In this document: positions 5,444 to 12,656 of the stretch, one piece after another | Position numbering within the stretch: position 1 is the stretch's first letter | Layout of the letters: the number at the start of each line of letters is the position of its first letter | Source of the DNA: CAYNDL01 sp964396115 | GTDB lineage: Bacteria; Patescibacteriota; Andersenbacteria; UBA10190; CAIZMI01 | NCBI GenBank assembly: GCA_964396115.1 | Contig: CAYNDL010000021.1 | Location: forward strand, 1 to 15,636 | DNA: 15,636 nt | Direction of reading: 5' to 3' | The notes under the pieces: model-generated | Databases searched by the model: none | What the model saw: only the letters and a program-made list of their open reading frames with translations | Told to the model about the DNA's origin: nothing | Translations under genes and position numbers: made by a program

Positions 5444-8139
5444 GTCATTTCGCCCCAATTTTTGCCAACTTTCAGATCCACAACAAGTGGGACCGAGAGA
5501 TTCTCCAGACCCTGAAGAAGAGGCTTAATTTCTTCGATAAAATCTTTTTCCTGCCCTTCAGGAACTTCAAATACAAATTCATCGTGTACTTGCAAAATAA
5601 GACGAACATTCTGGTATGGGTTTTCAGAATTTGAAACTTTTTTATATATAGCGATCATAGCTCGCTTGATAATGTCGCTTTCTGCACCTTGAATGGGATG
5701 ATTAAAGGCGGCTCTTTCTGCCGCACTCCGTATTTGCGGATTACCAGATTTAATCTCAGGAAGATAACTTCGGCGCCCAAACATAGTCTCTAAATATCCC
5801 TGAGTAACTGCGAGAGCTTTTGCTTCTTCCATATACTCTGCAATTCCCCTGTATGTTCTCATATACTCATCAATCAGCGCTTGGGCTTCTGACAAAGAAA
5901 CCCCTGAGGCTCGTGCAAATGCCTGCGGTCCCATGCCATACAAAACACCAAAGTTTAAAACCTTGGCTTGTCGTCTTTGCTCTTTCGTGACCTCATTTAG
6001 CGGCACCTTATAAGCAACGGCCGCGGTCTCCGCGTGGATGTCTTTTCCCTCACGAAATGCTTGCTGCATCACCTTGTCTTTAGCAACGTGTGCGGCAATC
6101 CTAAGTTCGATTTGCGAATAATCAACAGCAACCAAAGAAAACCCTTTCTCTGCAGTGAAGGCAGCACGGATTTCGCTGCCAATTTCGGTACGAATCGGGA
6201 TATTCTGCAAGTTTGGATCTGAACTCGAAAGACGCCCCGTCGCTGTCACGGTTTGATGGAAAGTTGTATGCAACCGCTCGGTTTCTTTGTTAACCAATTT
6301 CGGCAAGGTATCAAGATAAGTATTCTTCAACTTCGCCACTTCCCGGTACTCTTGGATTTTTTTTACAATCTCATGCTTGTCTTCCAATTTCTCAAGTTCA
6401 TCGGCGGCAGTTGAAAGGCCGCTTTGTATCCTGCCAATCCCCACAGTCGATAGTCCGAGTTTTGTAAAAAGAATTTCTCGCAATTGCCCGGGAGAATTAA
6501 TATTAAATTCCTCCCCAGCCAGTTTATATATATCGCTCTCAAGAACAGACAGTCTTTTCCCGAGTTTTAAAGAAAGTCTTTTCAGTAATTGGTTATCCAA
6601 CTTAACACCAACTGCTTCCATGTGCACCAACACGGGGACCAGCGGCATATCTATTTCTTTAAATACTTTTTGTAGGCTTTTTTCTTTCTCCAGCTCATTC
6701 CCGAGGTGTCTTGCCAATCGCAAACCATAATCAGCAATTTCACAGGAATAGTCCGCAACCTCAGCAAGAGTCACCTCCGTGTCATCCTTGCCATTCCTTC
6801 GCTTGAACAAATTCTCCACCGGATGGATCTCTCGTCCAAACACTGTAAATACTAACGACTCCAAACCATGAGCACGACTATTCGGATTCAAAACATAAGA
6901 TGCAACCATGCTATCAAAGTCGAGGGGGCGGAGATCATATCCTCGTTTTTTTAATATCTTCGCATCTTCTTTTATGTTGTGCCCCACCTTGGCGACTTTT
7001 GGATCGGAAATTATCCCGGAAAAATATGCAAGATACTCTGCGGGCACATACCAAGCATGACCTTCTTCAAAACATATCGACATTCCCCAGAGCTTTCCTT
7101 GGATTTCCTGTACATCCAAGGCAAATTCTCGGGCTTTTTTTAACTCCCCTACTAATTGAACTGCATGTTCCTTGCTGGAAATCACTTCATAACCTTGCGT
7201 CTTCCGTGGTGCTTTTTCCCCCTCTTCCAATAGTGTACCCTGGCTTCTCTTGGCAACCGCCTGCTGAAAACCTTTGTCAGTATCAGGAATGCGAGACAAC
7301 AGCGAAGAAAAACCGAACTCCCTCAACAACTCGACCACTTTTTCCCTTTGATAAGATTTCCAAACGAGATCTTCGGTTTTTACGTCTAATGGCACTTCGA
7401 GGTTTATCTTGGCTAAACGAAAGCTCAGGTCGGCCTTATCTTTTCCGTCGAGTAGTTTCTTTTTAACTTTTTCCGGAACTTCATCAATATGCCCATATAG
7501 TTCCTTCACGGTGCGGAATTTTTGCAATAGTTGAGTTGCGGTTTTTTCGCCGATCCCAGGAACGCCAGGAATATTATCAGATGGATCACCACGTAATGCC
7601 TTGTAGTCCACCATCTGTTCAGGTTTCAACCCGTAACGTTCCACCACTTCTTCCGGCCCCATTGTAACAGTATCCTTTATTCCTCTCTTCAACATGAACA
7701 CGCTCACCTTTGGAGAAACCAGCTGCAAGGCGTCTTGATCACCAGTAACAATAACCGCATCAACTTTCTTGCTTGCAGCTTCGTTCGAAAGTGTGCCAAC
7801 AATATCATCCGCTTCGAACCCAGGCATTTCCAGCACAGGGATACCGAATGCCGCAAACACCTCACGCGCCCGAATGATTTGCTTTACAAGCTCAACATCC
7901 GCCTCTTTACGGCCCCCTTTATAATCCGCATATTCCTTGTGGCGAAAAGTTTTCTCAGGACGATCGAAGGCTGCAGCTATGTGGGTTGGTTTAAATGTTT
8001 TGAGTACGTTAAGTAAAGTCAAACATAATCCATACAATGCCCCTACTGGCTCGCCCTTAGGGGAAGTGAGGGCGGGTAACGCATGATACGAACGATGAAT
8101 CAACGCATTCGCGTCGATAATCATGAATTTCTTGCTCAT
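5434..8139 (-). CDS. polA: DNA polymerase I (5'-3' exonuclease, 3'-5' exonuclease-like and polymerase domains)
   Basis: A full three-domain PolA of 901 residues (E. coli 928), acting in Okazaki-fragment maturation and repair. The 5' nuclease domain has IIDANALIHRSYH (7-19), EADDIVGT (109-116), TGDQDAL (132-138) and GDPSDNIPGVPGIGEKT (184-200). The polymerase has motif A with D673 and E678, motif B RRQAKVLNFGVLYG (722-735, K726, F730) and motif C HDE (852-854). The middle 3'-5' exonuclease-like domain is damaged. D342, D392 and Y464 are present, but the positions of E. coli E357 and D501 are Q344 and I468. Proofreading is therefore probably weak or absent, as in several other bacterial PolA proteins. 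It is the last gene of the uppP-tsaE-polA operon, 32 bases after tsaE, with no Shine-Dalgarno site before the ATG. Confidence 0.97.
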   Translation of the reverse strand: MSKKFMIIDANALIHRSYHALPALTSPKGEPVGALYGLCLTLLNVLKTFKPTHIAAAFDRPEKTFRHKEYADYKGGRKEADVELVKQIIRAREVFAAFGIPVLEMPGFEADDIVGTLSNEAASKKVDAVIVTGDQDALQLVSPKVSVFMLKRGIKDTVTMGPEEVVERYGLKPEQMVDYKALRGDPSDNIPGVPGIGEKTATQLLQKFRTVKELYGHIDEVPEKVKKKLLDGKDKADLSFRLAKINLEVPLDVKTEDLVWKSYQREKVVELLREFGFSSLLSRIPDTDKGFQQAVAKRSQGTLLEEGEKAPRKTQGYEVISSKEHAVQLVGELKKAREFALDVQEIQGKLWGMSICFEEGHAWYVPAEYLAYFSGIISDPKVAKVGHNIKEDAKILKKRGYDLRPLDFDSMVASYVLNPNSRAHGLESLVFTVFGREIHPVENLFKRRNGKDDTEVTLAEVADYSCEIADYGLRLARHLGNELEKEKSLQKVFKEIDMPLVPVLVHMEAVGVKLDNQLLKRLSLKLGKRLSVLESDIYKLAGEEFNINSPGQLREILFTKLGLSTVGIGRIQSGLSTAADELEKLEDKHEIVKKIQEYREVAKLKNTYLDTLPKLVNKETERLHTTFHQTVTATGRLSSSDPNLQNIPIRTEIGSEIRAAFTAEKGFSLVAVDYSQIELRIAAHVAKDKVMQQAFREGKDIHAETAAVAYKVPLNEVTKEQRRQAKVLNFGVLYGMGPQAFARASGVSLSEAQALIDEYMRTYRGIAEYMEEAKALAVTQGYLETMFGRRSYLPEIKSGNPQIRSAAERAAFNHPIQGAESDIIKRAMIAIYKKVSNSENPYQNVRLILQVHDEFVFEVPEGQEKDFIEEIKPLLQGLENLSVPLVVDLKVGKNWGEMTKI

Positions 8140-8171
8140 GGGATCACTGTAACTAATGCTCGATGCAAATG

Positions 8172-8606
8172 CTAATCCCCTATATCAATCGTTATTGTTC
8201 GTTCCTCGACGCGGCTGCCATGGGCAAGTGAAACATTGATTATTCTGCCCGGCCGTTCCCAAATCTTATCCAAGCGTTCTGACCACTCGACTGCGGTTAT
8301 AGCTCGTTCGTCTGCAAGCATTTCTGGGAAACCCAGCGTGTTGATATCCAAAGACGGATCATCCAAACGGTAAAGGTCAACGTGCCTGAATAATCCCTCG
8401 GGCAATTCGTACTCTTGCACAATAGTAAACGAAGGAGAGGATGCCCGTTGCACGCCGCCCAACCCTTGCACAACACCTTGGACGAAAGTTGTCTTCCCTG
8501 CACCAAGGTCTCCCCTAATTAAAACAAGGTCACCCGGTTTTAACCGTACTGCGAATTCTTTACCTATATGTTTTGTTTCCTCAGTAGATCTGGAAACTAT
8601 GCCCAT
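8172..8606 (-). CDS. tsaE: tRNA threonylcarbamoyladenosine biosynthesis ATPase TsaE
   Basis: TsaE is the small ATPase that works with TsaB and TsaD to make t6A37 in ANN-decoding tRNAs. The 144-residue protein carries a Walker A GDLGAGKTT (32-40, K38). It also has the family signature SSPSFTIVQEY (about 57-67), HVDLYRL (about 75-81) and the VEWSERL segment (about 105-112). Length and motif order fit the family. It overlaps the end of uppP by ten bases (ATG inside the uppP stop region), so the two are translationally coupled, and polA follows downstream. Confidence 0.94.
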   Translation of the reverse strand: MGIVSRSTEETKHIGKEFAVRLKPGDLVLIRGDLGAGKTTFVQGVVQGLGGVQRASSPSFTIVQEYELPEGLFRHVDLYRLDDPSLDINTLGFPEMLADERAITAVEWSERLDKIWERPGRIINVSLAHGSRVEERTITIDIGD

Positions 8607-9391
8607 AAACTAGTAATAAACGACAACGCAGCAACAGCAATCAAATAAACAACGAAGGGCCTAAATGATTGGTTCTCGCTGATCTTTTTTATAAAAAACT
8701 TAATTGCCCAAAGCCCGACGACAAAAGCAGATATAAAACCAAAGAAAAGGACTGGCAAATTATTAGGAGACTCCCCAAAATTCTTCAAGAACGAAACCAG
8801 ACCCGCACCTCCAGTAATTGGTAAGGCCATAAGAAAAGAGAACTCGACAGCCTTATTCTTATCCAATCCAAACCATGTACCAGCCGCCACAGTTGAGCCC
8901 GACCTCGACACACCGGGCAATAAAGCAATTGCTTGCATTAACCCAACACCAAGACTCTCAATCAGACCCAAATGTTCCTTTTTGTTCAACCGTTTCTTTG
9001 ATACCCGATCGGAAGCAAAAAGAAAGACGGCGGACAGGAGGAAACCTGCACCCGCAGCGTCTGCACCTCTGAAGTATCTGCCAACAAAATCCTCAGCAAA
9101 AAAACCAATGAGTGCTCCTGGTATGGTTGCTACTATAATTAAGCCCAACAACAATGCGTCATTCCTCGTCCCCTTGGCAACCATAACCTTAGCAAGACGG
9201 AACCAAGTTTTCCTGTAGAAGTAAAGTACCGCGAAGAATGTCCCGAGATGCAATGTGGCGTCGAACATGAGACCTTGGTCAGGCCAATTAAAAAGCTTGC
9301 GGATCAACAAAAGGTGGCCATCACTACTTATCGGCAAAAACTCCGTCAATCCTTGAACTGCCCCGAGGATTACGACACGCAAAAATTCCAT
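8597..9391 (-). CDS. uppP: Undecaprenyl-diphosphate phosphatase (BacA/UppP family)
   Basis: This integral membrane enzyme recycles the C55 lipid carrier of peptidoglycan and surface polysaccharide synthesis, and overexpression confers bacitracin resistance in other bacteria. The 264-residue sequence is highly hydrophobic with about 7-8 membrane segments. Motif 1 is QGLTEFLPISSDGHL (13-27) with E17, S22, S23 and H26; motif 2 is PGVSRSGST (159-167) with R163. These are the accepted catalytic residues of the family. It is the first gene of the uppP-tsaE-polA operon and diverges from the DHH-like gene. An extended -10 element lies about 40 bases upstream; there is no clear Shine-Dalgarno site. 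Confidence 0.95.
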   Translation of the reverse strand: MEFLRVVILGAVQGLTEFLPISSDGHLLLIRKLFNWPDQGLMFDATLHLGTFFAVLYFYRKTWFRLAKVMVAKGTRNDALLLGLIIVATIPGALIGFFAEDFVGRYFRGADAAGAGFLLSAVFLFASDRVSKKRLNKKEHLGLIESLGVGLMQAIALLPGVSRSGSTVAAGTWFGLDKNKAVEFSFLMALPITGGAGLVSFLKNFGESPNNLPVLFFGFISAFVVGLWAIKFFIKKISENQSFRPFVVYLIAVAALSFITSLWA

Positions 9392-9430
9392 ATATAAAAG
9401 CTTAATGGTTTTAAATGAAAATAGAAACCG

Positions 9431-9440
9431 ATTATCCCAC
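9431..9440 (-). promoter_or_regulatory. Putative extended -10 promoter of the uppP operon
   Basis: On the minus strand TGGGATAAT reads as an extended -10 (TG, one base, GATAAT; 5 of 6 core matches). It would give a leader of roughly 35 bases before the uppP ATG. No convincing -35 is seen, which is acceptable for an extended -10. Confidence 0.4.
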
Positions 9441-9449
9441 TAACCTCTC

Positions 9450-9478
9450 TTGCGAGAAAAAAAATATCCGGTTACATT
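9450..9478 (+). promoter_or_regulatory. Putative promoter of the DHH-like gene (TTGCGA-N17-TACATT)
   Basis: TTGCGA (9450-9455) and TACATT (9473-9478) each match 4 of 6 consensus positions with 17 bases between them. The hexamer ends ten bases before the ATG at 9489, and no Shine-Dalgarno site intervenes. The predicted transcript would have a leader of only a few bases. The TTG at 9450 could be read as an upstream start, but here it fits better as a -35. Confidence 0.35.
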
Positions 9479-9488
9479 AATTTGTTCT

Positions 9489-10643
9489 ATGGAACGAACC
9501 TCTATTGACCAGGCAGTCGACCTTCTTGCCAAAGAAGGCGAAGTCCTACTGCTAGTACCTGAAAAACCGTCACCCGACGCCTTTTGTGCCATGATCGGCC
9601 TTTCGATGGCGCTCGAAAAACTTAATAAGACAACAAAAATGGTGAGCGCGTCCCATGTTCCTAGCGCTCTTCAATTTTTGCCAGGGACATCGCAGGTCCA
9701 GGACTATTTGGAAAAAACGAGAGATATCGTGATGGACGTTCCATTGCAGGAAGTTCGCCCTGCAAATGTAACCTGGGAGCAACACCCTGGTTTTTTGCGT
9801 TTTATAATCACTCCGGAAAAAGGAAGGACGTTTAGACAAGTAGTGCCAACCGTGCAGAGTGGGCTTTATCCATGGAAATTAATCGTGACTCTGGGTGTGA
9901 CAGACTTAAACTCCCTGGGTACACCCTTTGGTGAGCATGCACCCTTTTTTTATGAAACCCCAATCTTAAACATAGACAAGGGTACCGCTAACGAATTTTT
10001 CGGGACCGTAAACTTGGTTCATGCAACTGCAGGAACAGTAACAGAGGTAGTTTATGAACTTCTGGATGCCCTTGGCGGTGTTAATGTGATAACTCCGGAA
10101 GTAGCAACTTGTTTGTTCGCAGGCATTCTAACAGGCACGCGCTCTTTCCAGGGAGCAAATACTACTCCACGTACATTCGCTGTTGCATCCCAACTTCTCG
10201 AACAAGACGCAGACCGTCAGACTGTAACTCGGAATCTCTTCAAAACAAGACGGCTGCCAGAACTTCGACTGCTAGGCAGAAGCCTTGCTCGATTAAGAGA
10301 TTCAGCAAATGGCGTCCTCTGGTCGGTATTATTACAAAAGGATTTTGAGGAGAGCGGAGGAAAGGCAGATGATGTGCCGATCGTATTGCAAGAGATGGTG
10401 GAACGCGCTGGAGAACAAACGCCCTTGGTCTTAGCTTTCGAAAGGACAAAGGGCACGATCGAGACATTGATTACTCCAGGAAAGGTAAGTAAAGACGACA
10501 GAGAGTTACTCCGATCTAAATTGAATGGGACAATAACCGGACAATTTGTCTTGGCCACGTTGGGAGAGGTGGCACCGCATGAAATAGAATCAACGTTGCG
10601 CTCAATAATTATTCCCAATCTTCCCCGGCAGATTGAGGCTTAA
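9489..10643 (+). CDS. DHH-family phosphoesterase-like protein lacking metal ligands (predicted pseudoenzyme)
   Basis: The 384-residue protein follows the two-domain plan of NrnA-type DHH phosphodiesterases, but each metal-binding motif I can align is altered. The family HxxPDGD near the start reads KPSPDAF (26-32): the His is Lys and the second Asp is Phe. The DHH motif, normally NIDHHPTN, reads NIDKGTAN (161-168). The TDTGSF motif reads TGTRSF (215-220), and the downstream GGGH motif of the DHHA1 domain is not visible. The surrounding fold is kept, for example FGTVNLVHATAGTVTEVVYELL (171-192). Hydrolysis is therefore unlikely; binding of a nucleotide or RNA, or a structural role, remains possible. 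The frame is intact, so it is not a decayed gene. It diverges from uppP and shares TTAA stops with the convergent kinase gene. Confidence 0.75.
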   Translation: MERTSIDQAVDLLAKEGEVLLLVPEKPSPDAFCAMIGLSMALEKLNKTTKMVSASHVPSALQFLPGTSQVQDYLEKTRDIVMDVPLQEVRPANVTWEQHPGFLRFIITPEKGRTFRQVVPTVQSGLYPWKLIVTLGVTDLNSLGTPFGEHAPFFYETPILNIDKGTANEFFGTVNLVHATAGTVTEVVYELLDALGGVNVITPEVATCLFAGILTGTRSFQGANTTPRTFAVASQLLEQDADRQTVTRNLFKTRRLPELRLLGRSLARLRDSANGVLWSVLLQKDFEESGGKADDVPIVLQEMVERAGEQTPLVLAFERTKGTIETLITPGKVSKDDRELLRSKLNGTITGQFVLATLGEVAPHEIESTLRSIIIPNLPRQIEA

Positions 10644-11632
10644 ATTTTCTTCGGCCGGATATCAGGGAACGACTTAATAGTTCTCCGAATTTTTGCTTTA
10701 GTTTGTAGACCAGTTTGTGCACCAACAAACTGAACGACCATACGTGCATTTGCTGAGCCCCACTGCAAAGCTTCTCCCAAATCACACTTGTTGATTATCG
10801 CTGCCACGACGGCTGTGGCGAAACTGTCACCCGAACCAGTCCTCTCAACAACGGGCCCGGGATCCGGATAAATTGGGACATACCACTTCTCTTTTCCATC
10901 GTAAGCATAGGTACCATCTTTTCCATCGGTAATAACAACGAATTCGGGTCCGAGTGCATGCATCTTCTCCAACAAAATGCTAGGTTCAATTTTTTTACGT
11001 AATATAGTTTGGGCTTCCTCGACATTTAGTATGACTAATGAAGTTTTTTCCAAGAAAGGCTTCAAAACTGACAAACCTGATTTGATCTGGTGGGTGCCAG
11101 GGTTAAAAGCCAGCTTAGATTTTGATTGTTCAAGATAAGCGTTAAGACCAACATAAATTTTTTCCCAGCCATGTCCCATGCTGGTTAGATAGACCCATTT
11201 GGAACTGGGTAACAAAGGAAAAACATAATTTCGGTCGTTGTGATAAACGAGGATGGTGCGCTCGGACTGGTAATTAATTACCACTGAGTAATTCGTGCCC
11301 TTAACCTTGTCTGTCTCAATAAAGTCTGTGACTACTTTTTCGCTCTTGAACACATCGAGTGCCTGTCTTCCATTTGTATCGTCACCGAGGATGGTCCAAA
11401 TGGCGGTTTTTAAACCAAGACGCGCTGATCCAACAGCATTGTTTGCGGCATTTCCTACCGCATCTATTTCCGTGACTTCTTCGGTGGCAACTTTGTCCGT
11501 ATATCGAAAACATAAGAGACAATCTTCTTTTCTGCTTTTGCAAAAGACATCCGCATCTTCCACCCTCAAAAAAACGTCTGTTGTTGTGTCGCCCACCGAG
11601 ATTACATCGAATTGTGGATTTTGGGTTTTCAT
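10640..11632 (-). CDS. PfkB-family carbohydrate/nucleoside kinase, second of a tandem pair
   Basis: A 330-residue ribokinase-like kinase. It has the N-terminal substrate-site segment ISVGDTTTDVF (11-21), the AVGNAANNAVGSARLG motif (58-73) that replaces the usual GGxxxN signature, NVEE (203-206) for Mg-phosphate binding, and ERTGSGDSF (263-271) with catalytic base D269. The sugar or nucleoside substrate cannot be told. It is a paralog of the gene just upstream, sharing segments such as SERTILVYH, LAFNPGTHQ and the LTSMGHGWEK region. Its ATG overlaps the upstream stop by four bases (ATGA, 11629-11632), so the pair is translationally coupled. Its stop codon shares TTAA with the convergent DHH-like gene. 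Confidence 0.85.
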   Translation of the reverse strand: MKTQNPQFDVISVGDTTTDVFLRVEDADVFCKSRKEDCLLCFRYTDKVATEEVTEIDAVGNAANNAVGSARLGLKTAIWTILGDDTNGRQALDVFKSEKVVTDFIETDKVKGTNYSVVINYQSERTILVYHNDRNYVFPLLPSSKWVYLTSMGHGWEKIYVGLNAYLEQSKSKLAFNPGTHQIKSGLSVLKPFLEKTSLVILNVEEAQTILRKKIEPSILLEKMHALGPEFVVITDGKDGTYAYDGKEKWYVPIYPDPGPVVERTGSGDSFATAVVAAIINKCDLGEALQWGSANARMVVQFVGAQTGLQTKAKIRRTIKSFPDIRPKKI

Positions 11633-12603
11633 ATTACTTGAGCTTGAACAGTCTCTTTTTTTACTAATTCTTTCATTTGATCCTCAGTTAAAAGACCCTC
11701 TCTTGAACCGATAAAACGAATTACTGAAGCCGCATTCCGGGCACCCCAACCCAGTGCTTCATTCAGCCCCTTCTTCTTTAACAACGCCGCGAGGACGCCT
11801 GCTGCAAAGGCATCTCCGCAGCCAGTCCTTTCAACAATAGGGGCAGGAACAATCGGCATCATAAATGAATCTTTTTTATTGGCAGCAACAGCACCATTAT
11901 TCCCGTCAGTAATAATGGCCATTTCCGGTCCGATTTCCATTAGCCCGTTAAGGAGGAGTTGAGTACTACCCTTCTTGATACCTAATATTTTCATTACCTC
12001 CTCTTTGTTTGCAAAGACAACGTATGATTTGGCGATTATTTGCTTTAGCAGAGACGCATCCGCTTTCAATTGGTGAGTACCAGGATTAAAAGCCAAGAAT
12101 GCTCCCGTCTTTTTTAAATACCTGAACAATGCCGGGACAGTCTTTTCCCAGCCCCTTCCCATACTTGTGAAATATATTATTTTTGCAGTAGGAACCTTAG
12201 GAAAACGATAATTCCGAGGAGCATGATAAACGAGGATCGTCCGCTCTGCGCGATAACTTAAGACTACAGAAAAGTTTGTCCTCTTTTTTTTGTCCGCTTC
12301 GACGAAGGACTGATTAATTTTTTCCTTAGAAAATATTTCTTTTATTCTCTTGGCATCATCATCGTTGCCTAAGATAGTCCAAAGGCCAGCCTTAACTCCC
12401 AACCTCGAAGCACCAATGGCCACATTAGCCGCGTTACCCACACCCTCAATTTCTTTCATGCTTTCTACTGCAATTTTATCGGCAAAACGGACACACAGCT
12501 CATCACCTCTTTTTTTCGGCCGATGCAACAAGGAAGCATCTTTTAGCTCCATAAAAACATCGGTGGCAGTGTCCCCGATTGCGATCAGTTCTATGTCATT
12601 CAT
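11629..12603 (-). CDS. PfkB-family carbohydrate/nucleoside kinase, first of a tandem pair
   Basis: A 324-residue ribokinase-like kinase that transfers the ATP gamma-phosphate to an unidentified sugar or nucleoside. Visible motifs are IAIGDTATDVF (7-17), EGVGNAANVAIGASRLG (53-69), NKEE (199-202) and ERTGCGDAFAAG (258-269) with catalytic base D264. All key residues are kept. It is the promoter-proximal gene of a two-gene operon and overlaps its paralog by ATGA. The ATG at 12601-12603 has no Shine-Dalgarno site; an extended -10 element ends seven bases upstream. It diverges from pilB with only 53 bases between the start codons. Confidence 0.85.
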   Translation of the reverse strand: MNDIELIAIGDTATDVFMELKDASLLHRPKKRGDELCVRFADKIAVESMKEIEGVGNAANVAIGASRLGVKAGLWTILGNDDDAKRIKEIFSKEKINQSFVEADKKKRTNFSVVLSYRAERTILVYHAPRNYRFPKVPTAKIIYFTSMGRGWEKTVPALFRYLKKTGAFLAFNPGTHQLKADASLLKQIIAKSYVVFANKEEVMKILGIKKGSTQLLLNGLMEIGPEMAIITDGNNGAVAANKKDSFMMPIVPAPIVERTGCGDAFAAGVLAALLKKKGLNEALGWGARNAASVIRFIGSREGLLTEDQMKELVKKETVQAQVI

Positions 12604-12610
12604 ACCCTAC

Positions 12611-12619
12611 ATCGTACCA
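12611..12619 (-). promoter_or_regulatory. Extended -10 promoter of the pfkB pair
   Basis: On the minus strand TGGTACGAT reads as an extended -10 (TG, one base, TACGAT; 4 of 6 core matches), ending seven bases before the kinase ATG. Transcription would start at or next to the ATG, giving a leaderless mRNA. Confidence 0.45.
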
Positions 12620-12641
12620 TGCCGAGATCTAAGTGATCGCG

Positions 12642-12650
12642 TGGTATCAT
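12642..12650 (+). promoter_or_regulatory. Extended -10 promoter of pilB
   Basis: TGGTATCAT reads as an extended -10 (TG, one base, TATCAT; 5 of 6 core matches). It ends exactly six bases before the pilB ATG, so the A of the ATG is the expected +1. There is no Shine-Dalgarno site. The element mirrors the TGGTACGAT of the divergent kinase gene. Confidence 0.55.
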
Positions 12651-12656
12651 TAACCA

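Noticed and set aside
6900..7466. 188-residue plus-strand open frame inside polA
   Set aside because: It lies antisense to an unambiguous PolA coding region, has no ribosome binding site I can see and no recognisable domain; long shadow frames are expected opposite a conserved gene.
9316..9327. SSDGH in UppP where E. coli has SSTGH, considered as a lost catalytic residue
   Set aside because: The changed position is the variable one between the two catalytic serines and the glycine-histidine; E17, S22, S23, H26 and R163 are all present.
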